Assembly: GCA_038248505.1 (NCBI GenBank)
Contig: JBBRXJ010000043.1
Location: 1-29,106 of the forward strand
Reading direction: 5' to 3'
DNA length: 29,106 bases
Source of the DNA: JBBRXJ01 sp038248505
Lineage (GTDB): Bacteria > Bacteroidota > Bacteroidia > Bacteroidales > JBBRXJ01
Shown: in pieces, positions 14,811 through 22,941 of the stretch
How the letters are laid out: every line of letters starts with the position of its first letter
Numbering within the stretch: position 1 is the first letter of the stretch
Notes under the pieces: model-generated
The model's database searches: none
What the model was told of the DNA's origin: nothing
Seen by the model: only the letters and a program-made list of their open reading frames with translations
Program-made: the position numbers and the translations under genes

Positions 14811-17800
14811 ATGAAGATAAAAAATATATATCGAATTTTTGTTGCTCTGCTTCTATTCTCAAACTATGCACTGGGGCAGACTAATTTAAAATTTGATCGA
14901 GTATCAACTACGAATGGCTTAAGTAACAACTCTATAAATTGTTTGATAGAAGACAGTAAGGGCTATATGTGGTTTGGTACTTTTGATGGTTTAAACCGTT
15001 ATGATGGTTACAAAATTATCACCTACCGACCTAACCCTTACGATACAACTAGCATTTCCGATAATACTATACGTTGCATACTTGAAGAGCATTTAGGATA
15101 TATCTGGGTAGGTACCGATAAAGGGCTTAACAAATTCGACCCCGTAACTGAAACATTTAAGCATTTTACACATAATGCAAATAATCTGGGCAGTATTAGT
15201 GATAATGGAGTTTCTGCTATCTGTCAAGATCAAAATACCTTTTTATGGTTTGCAACTGCTGATGGAAATCTCAATAAATATGATCGGTTAAAGAATCGTT
15301 TTATACATTATAATCTTCCTCTTCCTAAATCGAGAATTAGAGTGTTGCTCCCCGATAATAATGTTGAAAATTCAGGGATACTTATTGGTAGAACGGGGCT
15401 TTATAAATTTTATCCATCAAATGAGCATTATGAAAAAATTAGTACAGACCCCAGACTAAATAATGCAACGGTAAATGATGTTATTGAAACAACACATGAC
15501 ATTTGGATTGGATCTTGGTTAGGTCTTTTTAAATATAATAAAATTACCAAAGGGATTGAGTTATTTAATGATGAACCAGGTAAATCGCTACAACTCCCTA
15601 TTAGTACTGTACAATCATTAATGATATCCGAAAACAATCATTTATGGATTGGTACCCGTGGTGGTGGTTTAGTAAATTATGACCTCAATACGAATAAATA
15701 TTGGGTGTACAAGAAAATCCCCTTTGTTGAGAGTAGTATAAGTGATGACGCCATCCTATCAATGACCAAGAGTAAAAGTGGGATACTTTGGTTTGGTACT
15801 TATTTAGGTGGAGCCACAAAATTAACGGTTGATTTAGGTGTTAATCGTTTTGCTCATTATTTACCTGGTTATGTTATTATGTCCTTCTTTAAAGCCAAAG
15901 ATAAACTTTACGTTGGAACAAGATATAAAGGACTCATTGAACTAGATGAAACTACTCTAGCCATAAAAGAATATCTCCCAACAATAAATGGGAAAGAAGT
16001 ACAATTTGGAAATTCAATCTTTTATATCACTCCGGAAATTGGCACATCAAATTTATTAGTTGGCACTGAAGGTGCTGGCGTATTACGATTCAACAAACAA
16101 ACAAAAAACTGGTCTGTTTTTAACAAGCAATTTAACAACGTATTTAGTATCTATACCGATAAAAGCAATAACTACTGGTGTGGAACTTGGGGTTCTGGAA
16201 TCATTATCATTGACAACAATGGAAACATTATTAGGTCAATTACAAAAAAAGATGGCTTATCATCCGATATTATTCCGGTATTATATCACGATAGCCAAGG
16301 AATAATTTGGGCTGGCACAAAAAATGGCGGCGTAAACCGTATTGACTTTATAAATTATGAGAACTTAAAAATAACTATAATAAAAGATTTTGCAACAGAC
16401 ACATCCACCTCTCGAAATATTGATGCCTTTTCCATTCACGAAGACATTAGTGGTGATATGTGGTTTGGAACTATGGGTAGTGGTTTAATACGATATAATA
16501 AACAAAGCGGCTCAATAAAAGTCTTTGACGAAAAAACAGGTTTTAAAAGCAATATGATTTACGGAATACTCTCCGATAAACAACATAATATTTGGCTAAG
16601 TACAAGCAAAGGCTTAATAAAATTCAATACTAAAATTGAAAAACTTACGGACTACGACATGAAAGACGGAGTTCAAGAAGAGCAATTTGGAATGGGGGCC
16701 TATTTTTCAGACAAAGAAGGTCAATTATACTTTGGAGGTATTAATGGTTACAATGCATTCTATCCAGATAGTATTCGAAACAATATTAATAGACACATAC
16801 CTCCCATTGTAATAACAGATTTCAAAGTTTTAAATCAGAAATATACCAGTCATAGATTTACCGAAATTAAAAAAGAGATTGCTTTAGGAAAAGTCATTTT
16901 AAATCATAAGGAAAATGATTTGTATTTTGAATTCGCTGCACTAGACTACACATTCCCTTCGCGTAATTTATATAAATATAAACTGGAAGGATACGATAAA
17001 GAATGGGTTGAGACCAATGCAGATAATCGAATTGCTCGTTATACAAATCTTCGTGCGGGAAATTATGTTTTTCGTGTAAAGGGCTGTAATAATGATGATG
17101 TATGGAATGATGATGGCACAGCATTATATATAACAATCATTAACCCTTTTTGGCTGACAACATGGTTTATTTTGATAATTATCCTTATTATCTCAGCAGC
17201 TATTATCTTTTTTATCAGACAATATACTCTTAAAGTTGGAGAAGAAAAAGAAGAAGTGGTTCACAAAACTCAAGAATCATTATTTACCAAAGAAAACCAA
17301 TTACGTACACTTGTAGACAACCTGCCTGATTTTATTTATATTAAAGATATTGAAAGCCGATTTGTACTCGCAAATATTACCCTCTCAAGAGTAATGATAG
17401 GAAGCGAAGGACGGCCGGAAAAATTAATTGGTAAAAGAGATCATGATTTTTATGATGCGGATTTAGCTGATCAATTTCTTGCAGATGAACAGTCTATCAT
17501 GCAAACAGGAATGCCATTAATTAATCGAATTGAACCAGGTATTGATGAGCATGGAAACGACCGTATCGTATCAACCACCAAAGTACCAATTAGAAATGCA
17601 TCTGGCGATGTTATTGGTATGGTTGGTATTGGACGTGATATTACAGAACTTATTCGTGCTGAAGAAAAAATTAAAGTACAAGCAGAATATTTGCAAGAAG
17701 CGAATTCGCAACTAGAGGAGCAGAAAGAAGAAATCATTCAACAAAAGGAAGAACTTGAATTACAAAGAAACGAACTTGAGCGTTTAAATGTAACAAAGAG

Positions 17801-18470
17801 TAAACTATTCTCCATTATTGGGCATGATTTAAAAAATCCATTTCATGCAATAATTAGCCTTTCTAGTATGCTAACAAAGCAATACGAAAGTATTGAGGAT
17901 AATGAGAAAAAAGAGATGATTGAAATGATAAAAACTTCAAGCGAACATGCCTATGAACTTCTCGAGAATTTACTTCAATGGTCAAAAACTCAAACAAACA
18001 AAGTAACATTCAGTCCAGAAAGTGTTGATTTACAAAACTTAGTAAAAAAGAATTTTGATTTATTACAACTCAATGCTGAGAAGAAAAACATTCAATTAAT
18101 AAACAATATTAAAGCTCCTGTTAATGCCTTTGCGGATCCTAACATGTTAAATACAATTGTCAGAAATCTTATAAATAATGCAATCAAATTCACTCCCATT
18201 GAAGGAAAAGTCATTATTTCATGCGAAGAAAAAAAAGCTCGAGCAATCATTACTATCGAAGATACAGGAGTGGGTATGACCAAAGAACAAATTAGCAAAC
18301 TATTTAAAATAGGTGAAAACAGAAGTACATCAGGCACATCAGGCGAAGCAGGTACCGGTTTAGGTTTAATTATTTGCAAAGAATTTATAGACAAAACTGG
18401 AGGCGAGATTTTAGTTGAAAGCGATGTAGATAAAGGGAGTCGCTTTATACTATCTTTGCCAATCCGATAA
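14811..18470 (+). CDS. Two-component propeller sensor histidine kinase (Reg_prop-YYY-TM-PAS-HK)
   Basis: A 1219-residue sensor kinase. After the signal peptide (MKIKNIYRIFVALLLFSNYALG) come about fourteen propeller motifs of the form W-x-G-T-x-x-G-L-x-x-[YF]-[ND] (WFGTFDGLNRYD, WVGTDKGLNKFD, WIGTRGGGLVNYD and others) to ~660, enough for two seven-bladed propellers. A Y_Y_Y domain (~700-775) precedes a membrane helix (~779-804), a PAS domain (~830-950), a coiled coil rich in Glu and Gln (~955-1000), the HisKA segment with His1005 in IIGHDLKNPF, and a HATPase domain ending FILSLPIR. The sensor part is that of hybrid two-component systems that detect oligosaccharides in the periplasm, but there is no C-terminal receiver or AraC domain, so it must signal to a separate regulator, none of which is nearby. 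I use the ATG at 14811 rather than the TTG one codon earlier. It converges on the maturase gene. Confidence 0.92.
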   Translation: MKIKNIYRIFVALLLFSNYALGQTNLKFDRVSTTNGLSNNSINCLIEDSKGYMWFGTFDGLNRYDGYKIITYRPNPYDTTSISDNTIRCILEEHLGYIWVGTDKGLNKFDPVTETFKHFTHNANNLGSISDNGVSAICQDQNTFLWFATADGNLNKYDRLKNRFIHYNLPLPKSRIRVLLPDNNVENSGILIGRTGLYKFYPSNEHYEKISTDPRLNNATVNDVIETTHDIWIGSWLGLFKYNKITKGIELFNDEPGKSLQLPISTVQSLMISENNHLWIGTRGGGLVNYDLNTNKYWVYKKIPFVESSISDDAILSMTKSKSGILWFGTYLGGATKLTVDLGVNRFAHYLPGYVIMSFFKAKDKLYVGTRYKGLIELDETTLAIKEYLPTINGKEVQFGNSIFYITPEIGTSNLLVGTEGAGVLRFNKQTKNWSVFNKQFNNVFSIYTDKSNNYWCGTWGSGIIIIDNNGNIIRSITKKDGLSSDIIPVLYHDSQGIIWAGTKNGGVNRIDFINYENLKITIIKDFATDTSTSRNIDAFSIHEDISGDMWFGTMGSGLIRYNKQSGSIKVFDEKTGFKSNMIYGILSDKQHNIWLSTSKGLIKFNTKIEKLTDYDMKDGVQEEQFGMGAYFSDKEGQLYFGGINGYNAFYPDSIRNNINRHIPPIVITDFKVLNQKYTSHRFTEIKKEIALGKVILNHKENDLYFEFAALDYTFPSRNLYKYKLEGYDKEWVETNADNRIARYTNLRAGNYVFRVKGCNNDDVWNDDGTALYITIINPFWLTTWFILIIILIISAAIIFFIRQYTLKVGEEKEEVVHKTQESLFTKENQLRTLVDNLPDFIYIKDIESRFVLANITLSRVMIGSEGRPEKLIGKRDHDFYDADLADQFLADEQSIMQTGMPLINRIEPGIDEHGNDRIVSTTKVPIRNASGDVIGMVGIGRDITELIRAEEKIKVQAEYLQEANSQLEEQKEEIIQQKEELELQRNELERLNVTKSKLFSIIGHDLKNPFHAIISLSSMLTKQYESIEDNEKKEMIEMIKTSSEHAYELLENLLQWSKTQTNKVTFSPESVDLQNLVKKNFDLLQLNAEKKNIQLINNIKAPVNAFADPNMLNTIVRNLINNAIKFTPIEGKVIISCEEKKARAIITIEDTGVGMTKEQISKLFKIGENRSTSGTSGEAGTGLGLIICKEFIDKTGGEILVESDVDKGSRFILSLPIR

Positions 18471-18471
18471 T

Positions 18472-18570
18472 TTAACTCCTACATTTTAAACAACAGTTTT
18501 TATATTTTTTTCCACTTCCACAAAAGCATTTATCATTCCTATTTGCTTTTTCATGTGAATCTTCAGTTGT
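18472..18570 (-). pseudogene. Out-of-frame SEC-C zinc-binding tail of the sulfatase maturase
   Basis: Immediately past the maturase stop, another frame on the same strand encodes 32 residues ending in DKCFCGSGKKYKNCC plus six residues, then TAA at 18472-18474. This is a SEC-C zinc-binding motif (C-x-C-x8-C-C). It would be fused to the maturase if the 9-A tract (Ts at 18570-18578 on the plus strand) had 8 As. The tail ends one base from the stop codon of the convergent sensor kinase. The motif is too specific to be chance; whether the extra A is real, a sequencing error or a regulated slip is unknown. Confidence 0.8.
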
Positions 18571-19828
18571 TTTTTTTTAATGCTATTTCAGGAGAATTTA
18601 AAACAATACCTTCTTTAAGATCTTGTTTTCTTACCCAAACCATAACATTAGCAGGGGAACATTTTTTACCCAATTCTTCAGCCATAAATTGCATATAAGG
18701 ATGAATGTGTTCAAAGAAGTTCTTATATCCTTCACATAAAAAATTTAATTTCTTTTTTTCACCTTCTTGTTTAGTAAAACGTAATTTAGGACAACCACCA
18801 TGACAAGCAAAGCGGTATTCACAATCAATACAGATGAGAGGTAGCTCGCTCTTTTTAGCAGTGCCAAATTGAACTTGTTGCTGAGAACTTAAAAGCAATT
18901 TTAAATTCATTTGAGTGATATTTCCCAATAAAAATTCAGGAAAAACATAATGATCACAAGAATAAATATCCCCATTTTTTTCTAGAGCCGTAGCATCACC
19001 ACATATCTCACTGTAAACGCATAAGCCAGGCATCTCTCCTACCCAATTCGCAAGGGCTACATCAAAATGCTGAACAAATATTTTACCAACATCCGCTCGA
19101 ACCCATATATCAAAAATAGTATTCAAAAATACACCAAACTTTATTGCATTAACAGACCATGGTGTAATTTCAGCAGATTCATCATCCGAAAGAAGTGAAA
19201 GAGCAAAATTTTCAATGCGCTCAACAACTGGTAAAAATTGAATATAACGACTTCCAATTTGTTTCAAAAAGGTATAAACTTCAGCCGGGAATTTAACATT
19301 TACATCATTAATTGTGGTTAGCGTATTAAACTCAACATGGTATTTTTGCAATAGCGAAATTCCTCTCATAACTTCATTCCACGTCCCTTTTCCGCCTTTG
19401 TTTTTTCGGTATACATTATGTAGATGTTCTGGACCATCAATAGAAATACCAACTAAAAAATTATTTACACTCAAAAAACGGCACCACTCATCATTTAACA
19501 AAACACCATTCGTTTGAAGTATGTTCTCAATTCGTTTGTTGCCTTTATATTTATCTTGAATTTTCAAAGCATTCCTGTAAAAATCAATCCCTGCTAGCGT
19601 AGGCTCGCCTCCTTGCCAAACAAACTGAATTAAAGGAACATCCTGACACTCAATATGCTGTTTGATAAAGAGTTCAAGTAAGGATATCTCTATCAATTCA
19701 TTCGAATTAGGGTAGTACTTTTGTTTTTCAAGATAATAACAGTACGTACAATTCAAATTACAATTTGAACCCGTTGGTTTAATCATTACCTGAAATGCAA
19801 AAGGCCTATTTAGATGTAAATTTTGCAT
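18563..19828 (-). CDS. Anaerobic sulfatase-maturating enzyme (radical SAM/SPASM), C-terminally frameshifted
   Basis: A 421-residue radical-SAM enzyme. The 4Fe-4S site that binds S-adenosylmethionine is Cys23, Cys27 and Cys30 in SNCNLNCTYCYYLEK; WQGGEPTL and SIDGPEHLHN follow, as in anSME proteins. The C-terminal SPASM region supplies cysteines for two more clusters (LCVYSEICGDA, YSCDHYVFPE, CIDCEYRFACHGGCPK, FLCEGY). It oxidises the active-site Cys or Ser of type I sulfatases to formylglycine in the cytoplasm. No sulfatase is encoded in this window, so its clients lie elsewhere. The frame ends early: the final codons run into a 9-A tract, and a SEC-C tail continues in another frame to 18472. 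The catalytic domain is complete, so activity may survive. Divergent from xylB across 144 bp. Confidence 0.88.
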   Translation of the reverse strand: MQNLHLNRPFAFQVMIKPTGSNCNLNCTYCYYLEKQKYYPNSNELIEISLLELFIKQHIECQDVPLIQFVWQGGEPTLAGIDFYRNALKIQDKYKGNKRIENILQTNGVLLNDEWCRFLSVNNFLVGISIDGPEHLHNVYRKNKGGKGTWNEVMRGISLLQKYHVEFNTLTTINDVNVKFPAEVYTFLKQIGSRYIQFLPVVERIENFALSLLSDDESAEITPWSVNAIKFGVFLNTIFDIWVRADVGKIFVQHFDVALANWVGEMPGLCVYSEICGDATALEKNGDIYSCDHYVFPEFLLGNITQMNLKLLLSSQQQVQFGTAKKSELPLICIDCEYRFACHGGCPKLRFTKQEGEKKKLNFLCEGYKNFFEHIHPYMQFMAEELGKKCSPANVMVWVRKQDLKEGIVLNSPEIALKKNN

Positions 19829-19843
19829 TATTTATAATTTGCT

Positions 19844-19851
19844 CAAAATTA
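19844..19851 (-). promoter_or_regulatory. Candidate -7 box for the sulfatase maturase
   Basis: On the minus strand this is TAATTTTG, 15 nt before the maturase ATG at 19828, implying a very short leader. No matching -33 TTTG at the expected distance. Confidence 0.5.
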
Positions 19852-19901
19852 AGCATTCCAAATTAATTTTAATTCTTTTTAAATTCACGTACTTATGTTT
19901 A

Positions 19902-19942
19902 TTGACAGGCATTTTATTATGTCAAAAGATTAACTATATTTG
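19902..19942 (+). promoter_or_regulatory. xyl operon promoter with inverted repeat (candidate operator)
   Basis: TATATTTG at 19935-19942 fits the TAnnTTTG -7 box and lies 30 nt before the xylB ATG. Just upstream is a perfect inverted repeat, TTGACA (19902-19907) and TGTCAA (19920-19925), 12 bp apart, ending 9 bp before the -7 box and covering the -33 position. A repressor or activator bound here would act directly on promoter recognition, and could also affect the divergent maturase gene. The cognate regulator is not in the window. Confidence 0.55.
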
Positions 19943-19972
19943 TTTTTCTTAACATCAAAAACATTAAGCAAC

Positions 19973-21457
19973 ATGTATTTACTAGGATATGACATCGGAA
20001 GCTCTTCCGTTAAAGCAAGTTTAATTGAAGCTTCAAGCGGAATGTGCAAAGCATCAACCTTTTACCCAAAACAAGAAATGGCCATCACTGCTCAAAAAGC
20101 AGGTTGGGCCGAGCAAAAACCTGAAATGTGGTGGGAAAACCTAAGTCTTGCTACACAAGACGTTATGAATTCATCGGGGATACATAAAAAAGAAATTGGG
20201 GGTATAGGTATATCTTATCAAATGCATGGTTTAGTAATGGTTGATAAAAACCAACAAGTGATTCGTCCTTCCATTATTTGGTGTGACAGCAGAGCTGTTG
20301 AGATTGGAAATAAAGCGTTTAAAAAGATTGGTGCTCGCAAATGTCTCGGTTCATTAATGAATTCACCAGGTAATTTTACCGCATCAAAACTTCGCTGGGT
20401 AAAACAAAATGAACCTGAAAAATTTAAAAAGATACATAAAATAATGTTGCCTGGCGATTATATTGCTATGCGCCTTACGGGTCAAATTAACACTACTATT
20501 TCAGGATTATCAGAAGGTATATTTTGGAATTTCAAAAAAAATGAAGTAGCTGATTTTCTCTTAAAAGAATATGGTATCCCTCAACAATTTATTCCAGATA
20601 TCGTTCCTACCTTCTCTGTACAAGGTAGGGTTCAAAAGACGGTTGCCAATGAATTGGGTTTAGAAGAGGGAACTCCCATTGCTTACAGAGCAGGTGATCA
20701 ACCAAACAATGCATTTTCATTAAATGTTTTAAATCCAGGGGAAATTGCTGCAACAGCAGGAACATCAGGTGTTGTATATGGGGTAAGTGGCGAAGTAAAA
20801 TACGACCCATTAAGTCGCGTAAATACCTTTGCACATGTTAATCATGATTCAAAGAAAACACGATTAGGGGTGTTATTATGTGTTAATGGCACAGGTATTT
20901 TAAATTCATGGCTCAAACATAATGTAGGTACAGGTCTAGATTATCCTGAGATGAATGAGATGGCCGAAAAGATTGCTATCGGTTCAGAAGGTCTCGTTAT
21001 ACTGCCTTTTGGTAATGGTTCAGAGCGCTTACTCGGCAATCAAAATCATGGTTGTATGATAAACAATTTAAGTTTCAATACTCACAAGAAAGGTCATCTA
21101 ATGCGTGCAGCGCAAGAAGGCATTGTTTTTGCTTTTAACTACGGTATTGAGGTTATGAAAAAAACAGGTATTGATGCAAAGGTAATTCGTGCGGGGCATG
21201 CTAATATGTTCCTCAGTCCTATTTTCCGCGAAACGCTTGCTGGCATAACTGGAGCTTCCATCGAATTATACAATACAGATGGCTCACAAGGTGCTGCAAA
21301 AGGTGCTGGTTTAGGTATTGGTGCTTACAAAACACCAAAAGAAGCATTTGCTAACCTCCAAAAAATTAGTGTGATTGAGCCTGACAAAAAGAAAGCAAAA
21401 CAATATGCGGAAGCATATAAAAATTGGAAATCGGTATTGAAAAAGTCAATTAAATAA
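19973..21457 (+). CDS. xylB: Xylulokinase
   Basis: A 494-residue FGGY-family sugar kinase that phosphorylates D-xylulose with ATP to xylulose 5-phosphate. The N-terminal half begins MYLLGYDIGSSSVKASLIE (phosphate-binding loop, Asp7), followed by GWAEQKPEMWW, QMHGLVMVD and RPSIIWCDSRA. The catalytic base is Asp242 in YRAGDQPNNAF, with the ATP-binding GTSGVVYGVSG region after it and the FGGY C-terminal helices (GAGLGIGAYKT) near the end. The ATG at 19973 matches the family N terminus; the longer frame from a TTG at 19940 starts inside the -7 box. First gene of the sugar operon, 98 bp before xylA, and the adjacent isomerase confirms the substrate. Confidence 0.93.
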   Translation: MYLLGYDIGSSSVKASLIEASSGMCKASTFYPKQEMAITAQKAGWAEQKPEMWWENLSLATQDVMNSSGIHKKEIGGIGISYQMHGLVMVDKNQQVIRPSIIWCDSRAVEIGNKAFKKIGARKCLGSLMNSPGNFTASKLRWVKQNEPEKFKKIHKIMLPGDYIAMRLTGQINTTISGLSEGIFWNFKKNEVADFLLKEYGIPQQFIPDIVPTFSVQGRVQKTVANELGLEEGTPIAYRAGDQPNNAFSLNVLNPGEIAATAGTSGVVYGVSGEVKYDPLSRVNTFAHVNHDSKKTRLGVLLCVNGTGILNSWLKHNVGTGLDYPEMNEMAEKIAIGSEGLVILPFGNGSERLLGNQNHGCMINNLSFNTHKKGHLMRAAQEGIVFAFNYGIEVMKKTGIDAKVIRAGHANMFLSPIFRETLAGITGASIELYNTDGSQGAAKGAGLGIGAYKTPKEAFANLQKISVIEPDKKKAKQYAEAYKNWKSVLKKSIK

Positions 21458-21555
21458 AGATTTTACAAAGCATAATAAAATTTTTATACGACCTAATTTT
21501 AAATTATAAAAAGCTCAGAAATAGTTAACATAAATAAAATAAATATAAAAGGAAT

Positions 21556-22884
21556 ATGACTGTAACAATTGGAAACAAAGAGTTTTTCCCAGGAATAGGG
21601 AAAATTAAGTTTGAAGGTAGAGATTCAAAAAATCCGATGGCCTTTAAGTGGTATGATGAAAACAAAATGGTATCTGGAAAAACAATGAAAGATCATTTTC
21701 GTTTTGCCATGGCATACTGGCATACCTTGTGTGGTACAGGTGGCGATCCATTTGGACCGGGTACAAAAGTTTTTCCTTGGGCAGCAGGAGCTGATGCTAT
21801 TGAAAGAGCAAAAAACAAAATGGATGCAGCCTTTGAGTTTGCTACCAAATGTGGGATTCCATACTATTGCTTTCATGATTTTGATTTGATTGAAGAAGCA
21901 AGCAATATTGCCGAGTCAGAAAAACGTTTGGCAGCCATTGTTGATTATGCAAAACAAAAGCAACAGGCATCAGGAATGAAACTATTATGGGGTACTGCGA
22001 ATCTCTTTTCAAATCCTCGTTATATGAATGGTGCTTCAACCAATCCTGATTTCAATGTAATTAACTGGGCTGGTTATCAAGTTAAGAATGCAATTGATGC
22101 TACTATCGCATTAGGTGGTGAAAACTATGTATTCTGGGGTGGCCGGGAAGGTTATAGCTCATTACTAAACACATCTACTAAACGCGAACTTGATAATATG
22201 GGTCGTTTCTTAGCTATGGCTCGTGATTATGCTCGTAAACAAGGTTGGAAAGGTACTTTCCTTATTGAACCCAAACCTATGGAGCCAAGCAAACATCAAT
22301 ATGATTTTGATGCTGCAACCGTAATCGGATTCCTACGTCAACATGGTTTAGATAAAGACTTCAAATTAAATATAGAAGTTAACCATGCAACACTTGCACA
22401 ACACACTTTCCAACACGACTTACAAATAGGTGCAGATGCAGGCATGCTAGGTAGTATTGATGCAAATCGTGGGGATTATCAGAATGGATGGGATACCGAT
22501 CAGTTTCCTATTAACATTTATGAGCTCACAGAAGCCATGCTTGTAATTATTGAAGCAGGTGGATTCACAACAGGTGGTATCAATTTTGATGCAAAGACCC
22601 GCAGAAATAGCACTGATCTCGAAGACTTATTCATTGCACATATTTCAGGTATGGATGCCTTCGCAAGAGCAATGCTAGTGGCAACCGATATACTTGAGAA
22701 ATCAGATTACAAAAAACTCCGCAAAGATCGTTATGCTTCATTTGAAAGCGGCGATGGAGCAAAATATGTTGCCGGTCAATTAAAACTTGAAGATCTGCGC
22801 GATTTAGCCATTAAAAATGGTGAGCCAAAGCAAATCAGCGGCAAACAAGAACTCTACGAACAAATCATTAATTTATACATTTAA
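21556..22884 (+). CDS. xylA: Xylose isomerase
   Basis: A 442-residue class II xylose isomerase converting D-xylose to D-xylulose in the cytoplasm, using two divalent metal ions. Visible active-site elements are His107 and Asp110 in YYCFHDFDL (equivalent to His101/Asp104 of the E. coli enzyme), WGGREGYSSLLNT, the metal ligand Glu238 and Lys240 in LIEPKPMEP, NIEVNHATLAQHTFQHDL, and SIDANRGDYQNGWDTDQFP. Length and N terminus (FFPGIGKIKFEGRDSKNPMAFKWYD, split here as a family hallmark) are standard. AAAGGA at 21548-21553 lies just before the ATG. It follows xylB by 98 bp, an order also seen in other Bacteroidota, and is followed by a stem-loop before the transporter gene. Confidence 0.97.
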   Translation: MTVTIGNKEFFPGIGKIKFEGRDSKNPMAFKWYDENKMVSGKTMKDHFRFAMAYWHTLCGTGGDPFGPGTKVFPWAAGADAIERAKNKMDAAFEFATKCGIPYYCFHDFDLIEEASNIAESEKRLAAIVDYAKQKQQASGMKLLWGTANLFSNPRYMNGASTNPDFNVINWAGYQVKNAIDATIALGGENYVFWGGREGYSSLLNTSTKRELDNMGRFLAMARDYARKQGWKGTFLIEPKPMEPSKHQYDFDAATVIGFLRQHGLDKDFKLNIEVNHATLAQHTFQHDLQIGADAGMLGSIDANRGDYQNGWDTDQFPINIYELTEAMLVIIEAGGFTTGGINFDAKTRRNSTDLEDLFIAHISGMDAFARAMLVATDILEKSDYKKLRKDRYASFESGDGAKYVAGQLKLEDLRDLAIKNGEPKQISGKQELYEQIINLYI

Positions 22885-22893
22885 TAATTTAAG

Positions 22894-22918
22894 GCTGCTC
22901 CGCAAAATGCGGGGCAGC
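22894..22918 (+). terminator. Stem-loop between xylA and xylE (attenuator or processing site)
   Basis: GCTGCTCCGC (22894-22903) pairs with GCGGGGCAGC (22909-22918), 10 bp with one G-U pair, over a 5-base loop. The T run after it is poor (TTCATTTT). It sits 10 nt after the xylA stop and 23 nt before the xylE ATG, so it may terminate part of the transcription, or stabilise the xylBA message. Confidence 0.65.
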
Positions 22919-22941
22919 TTCATTTTAAAACCAACCCCAAC

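Noticed and set aside
18092..18394. 100-codon antisense frame inside the kinase domain
   Set aside because: Complements the conserved HATPase region of the sensor kinase, so openness reflects codon constraints on the other strand.
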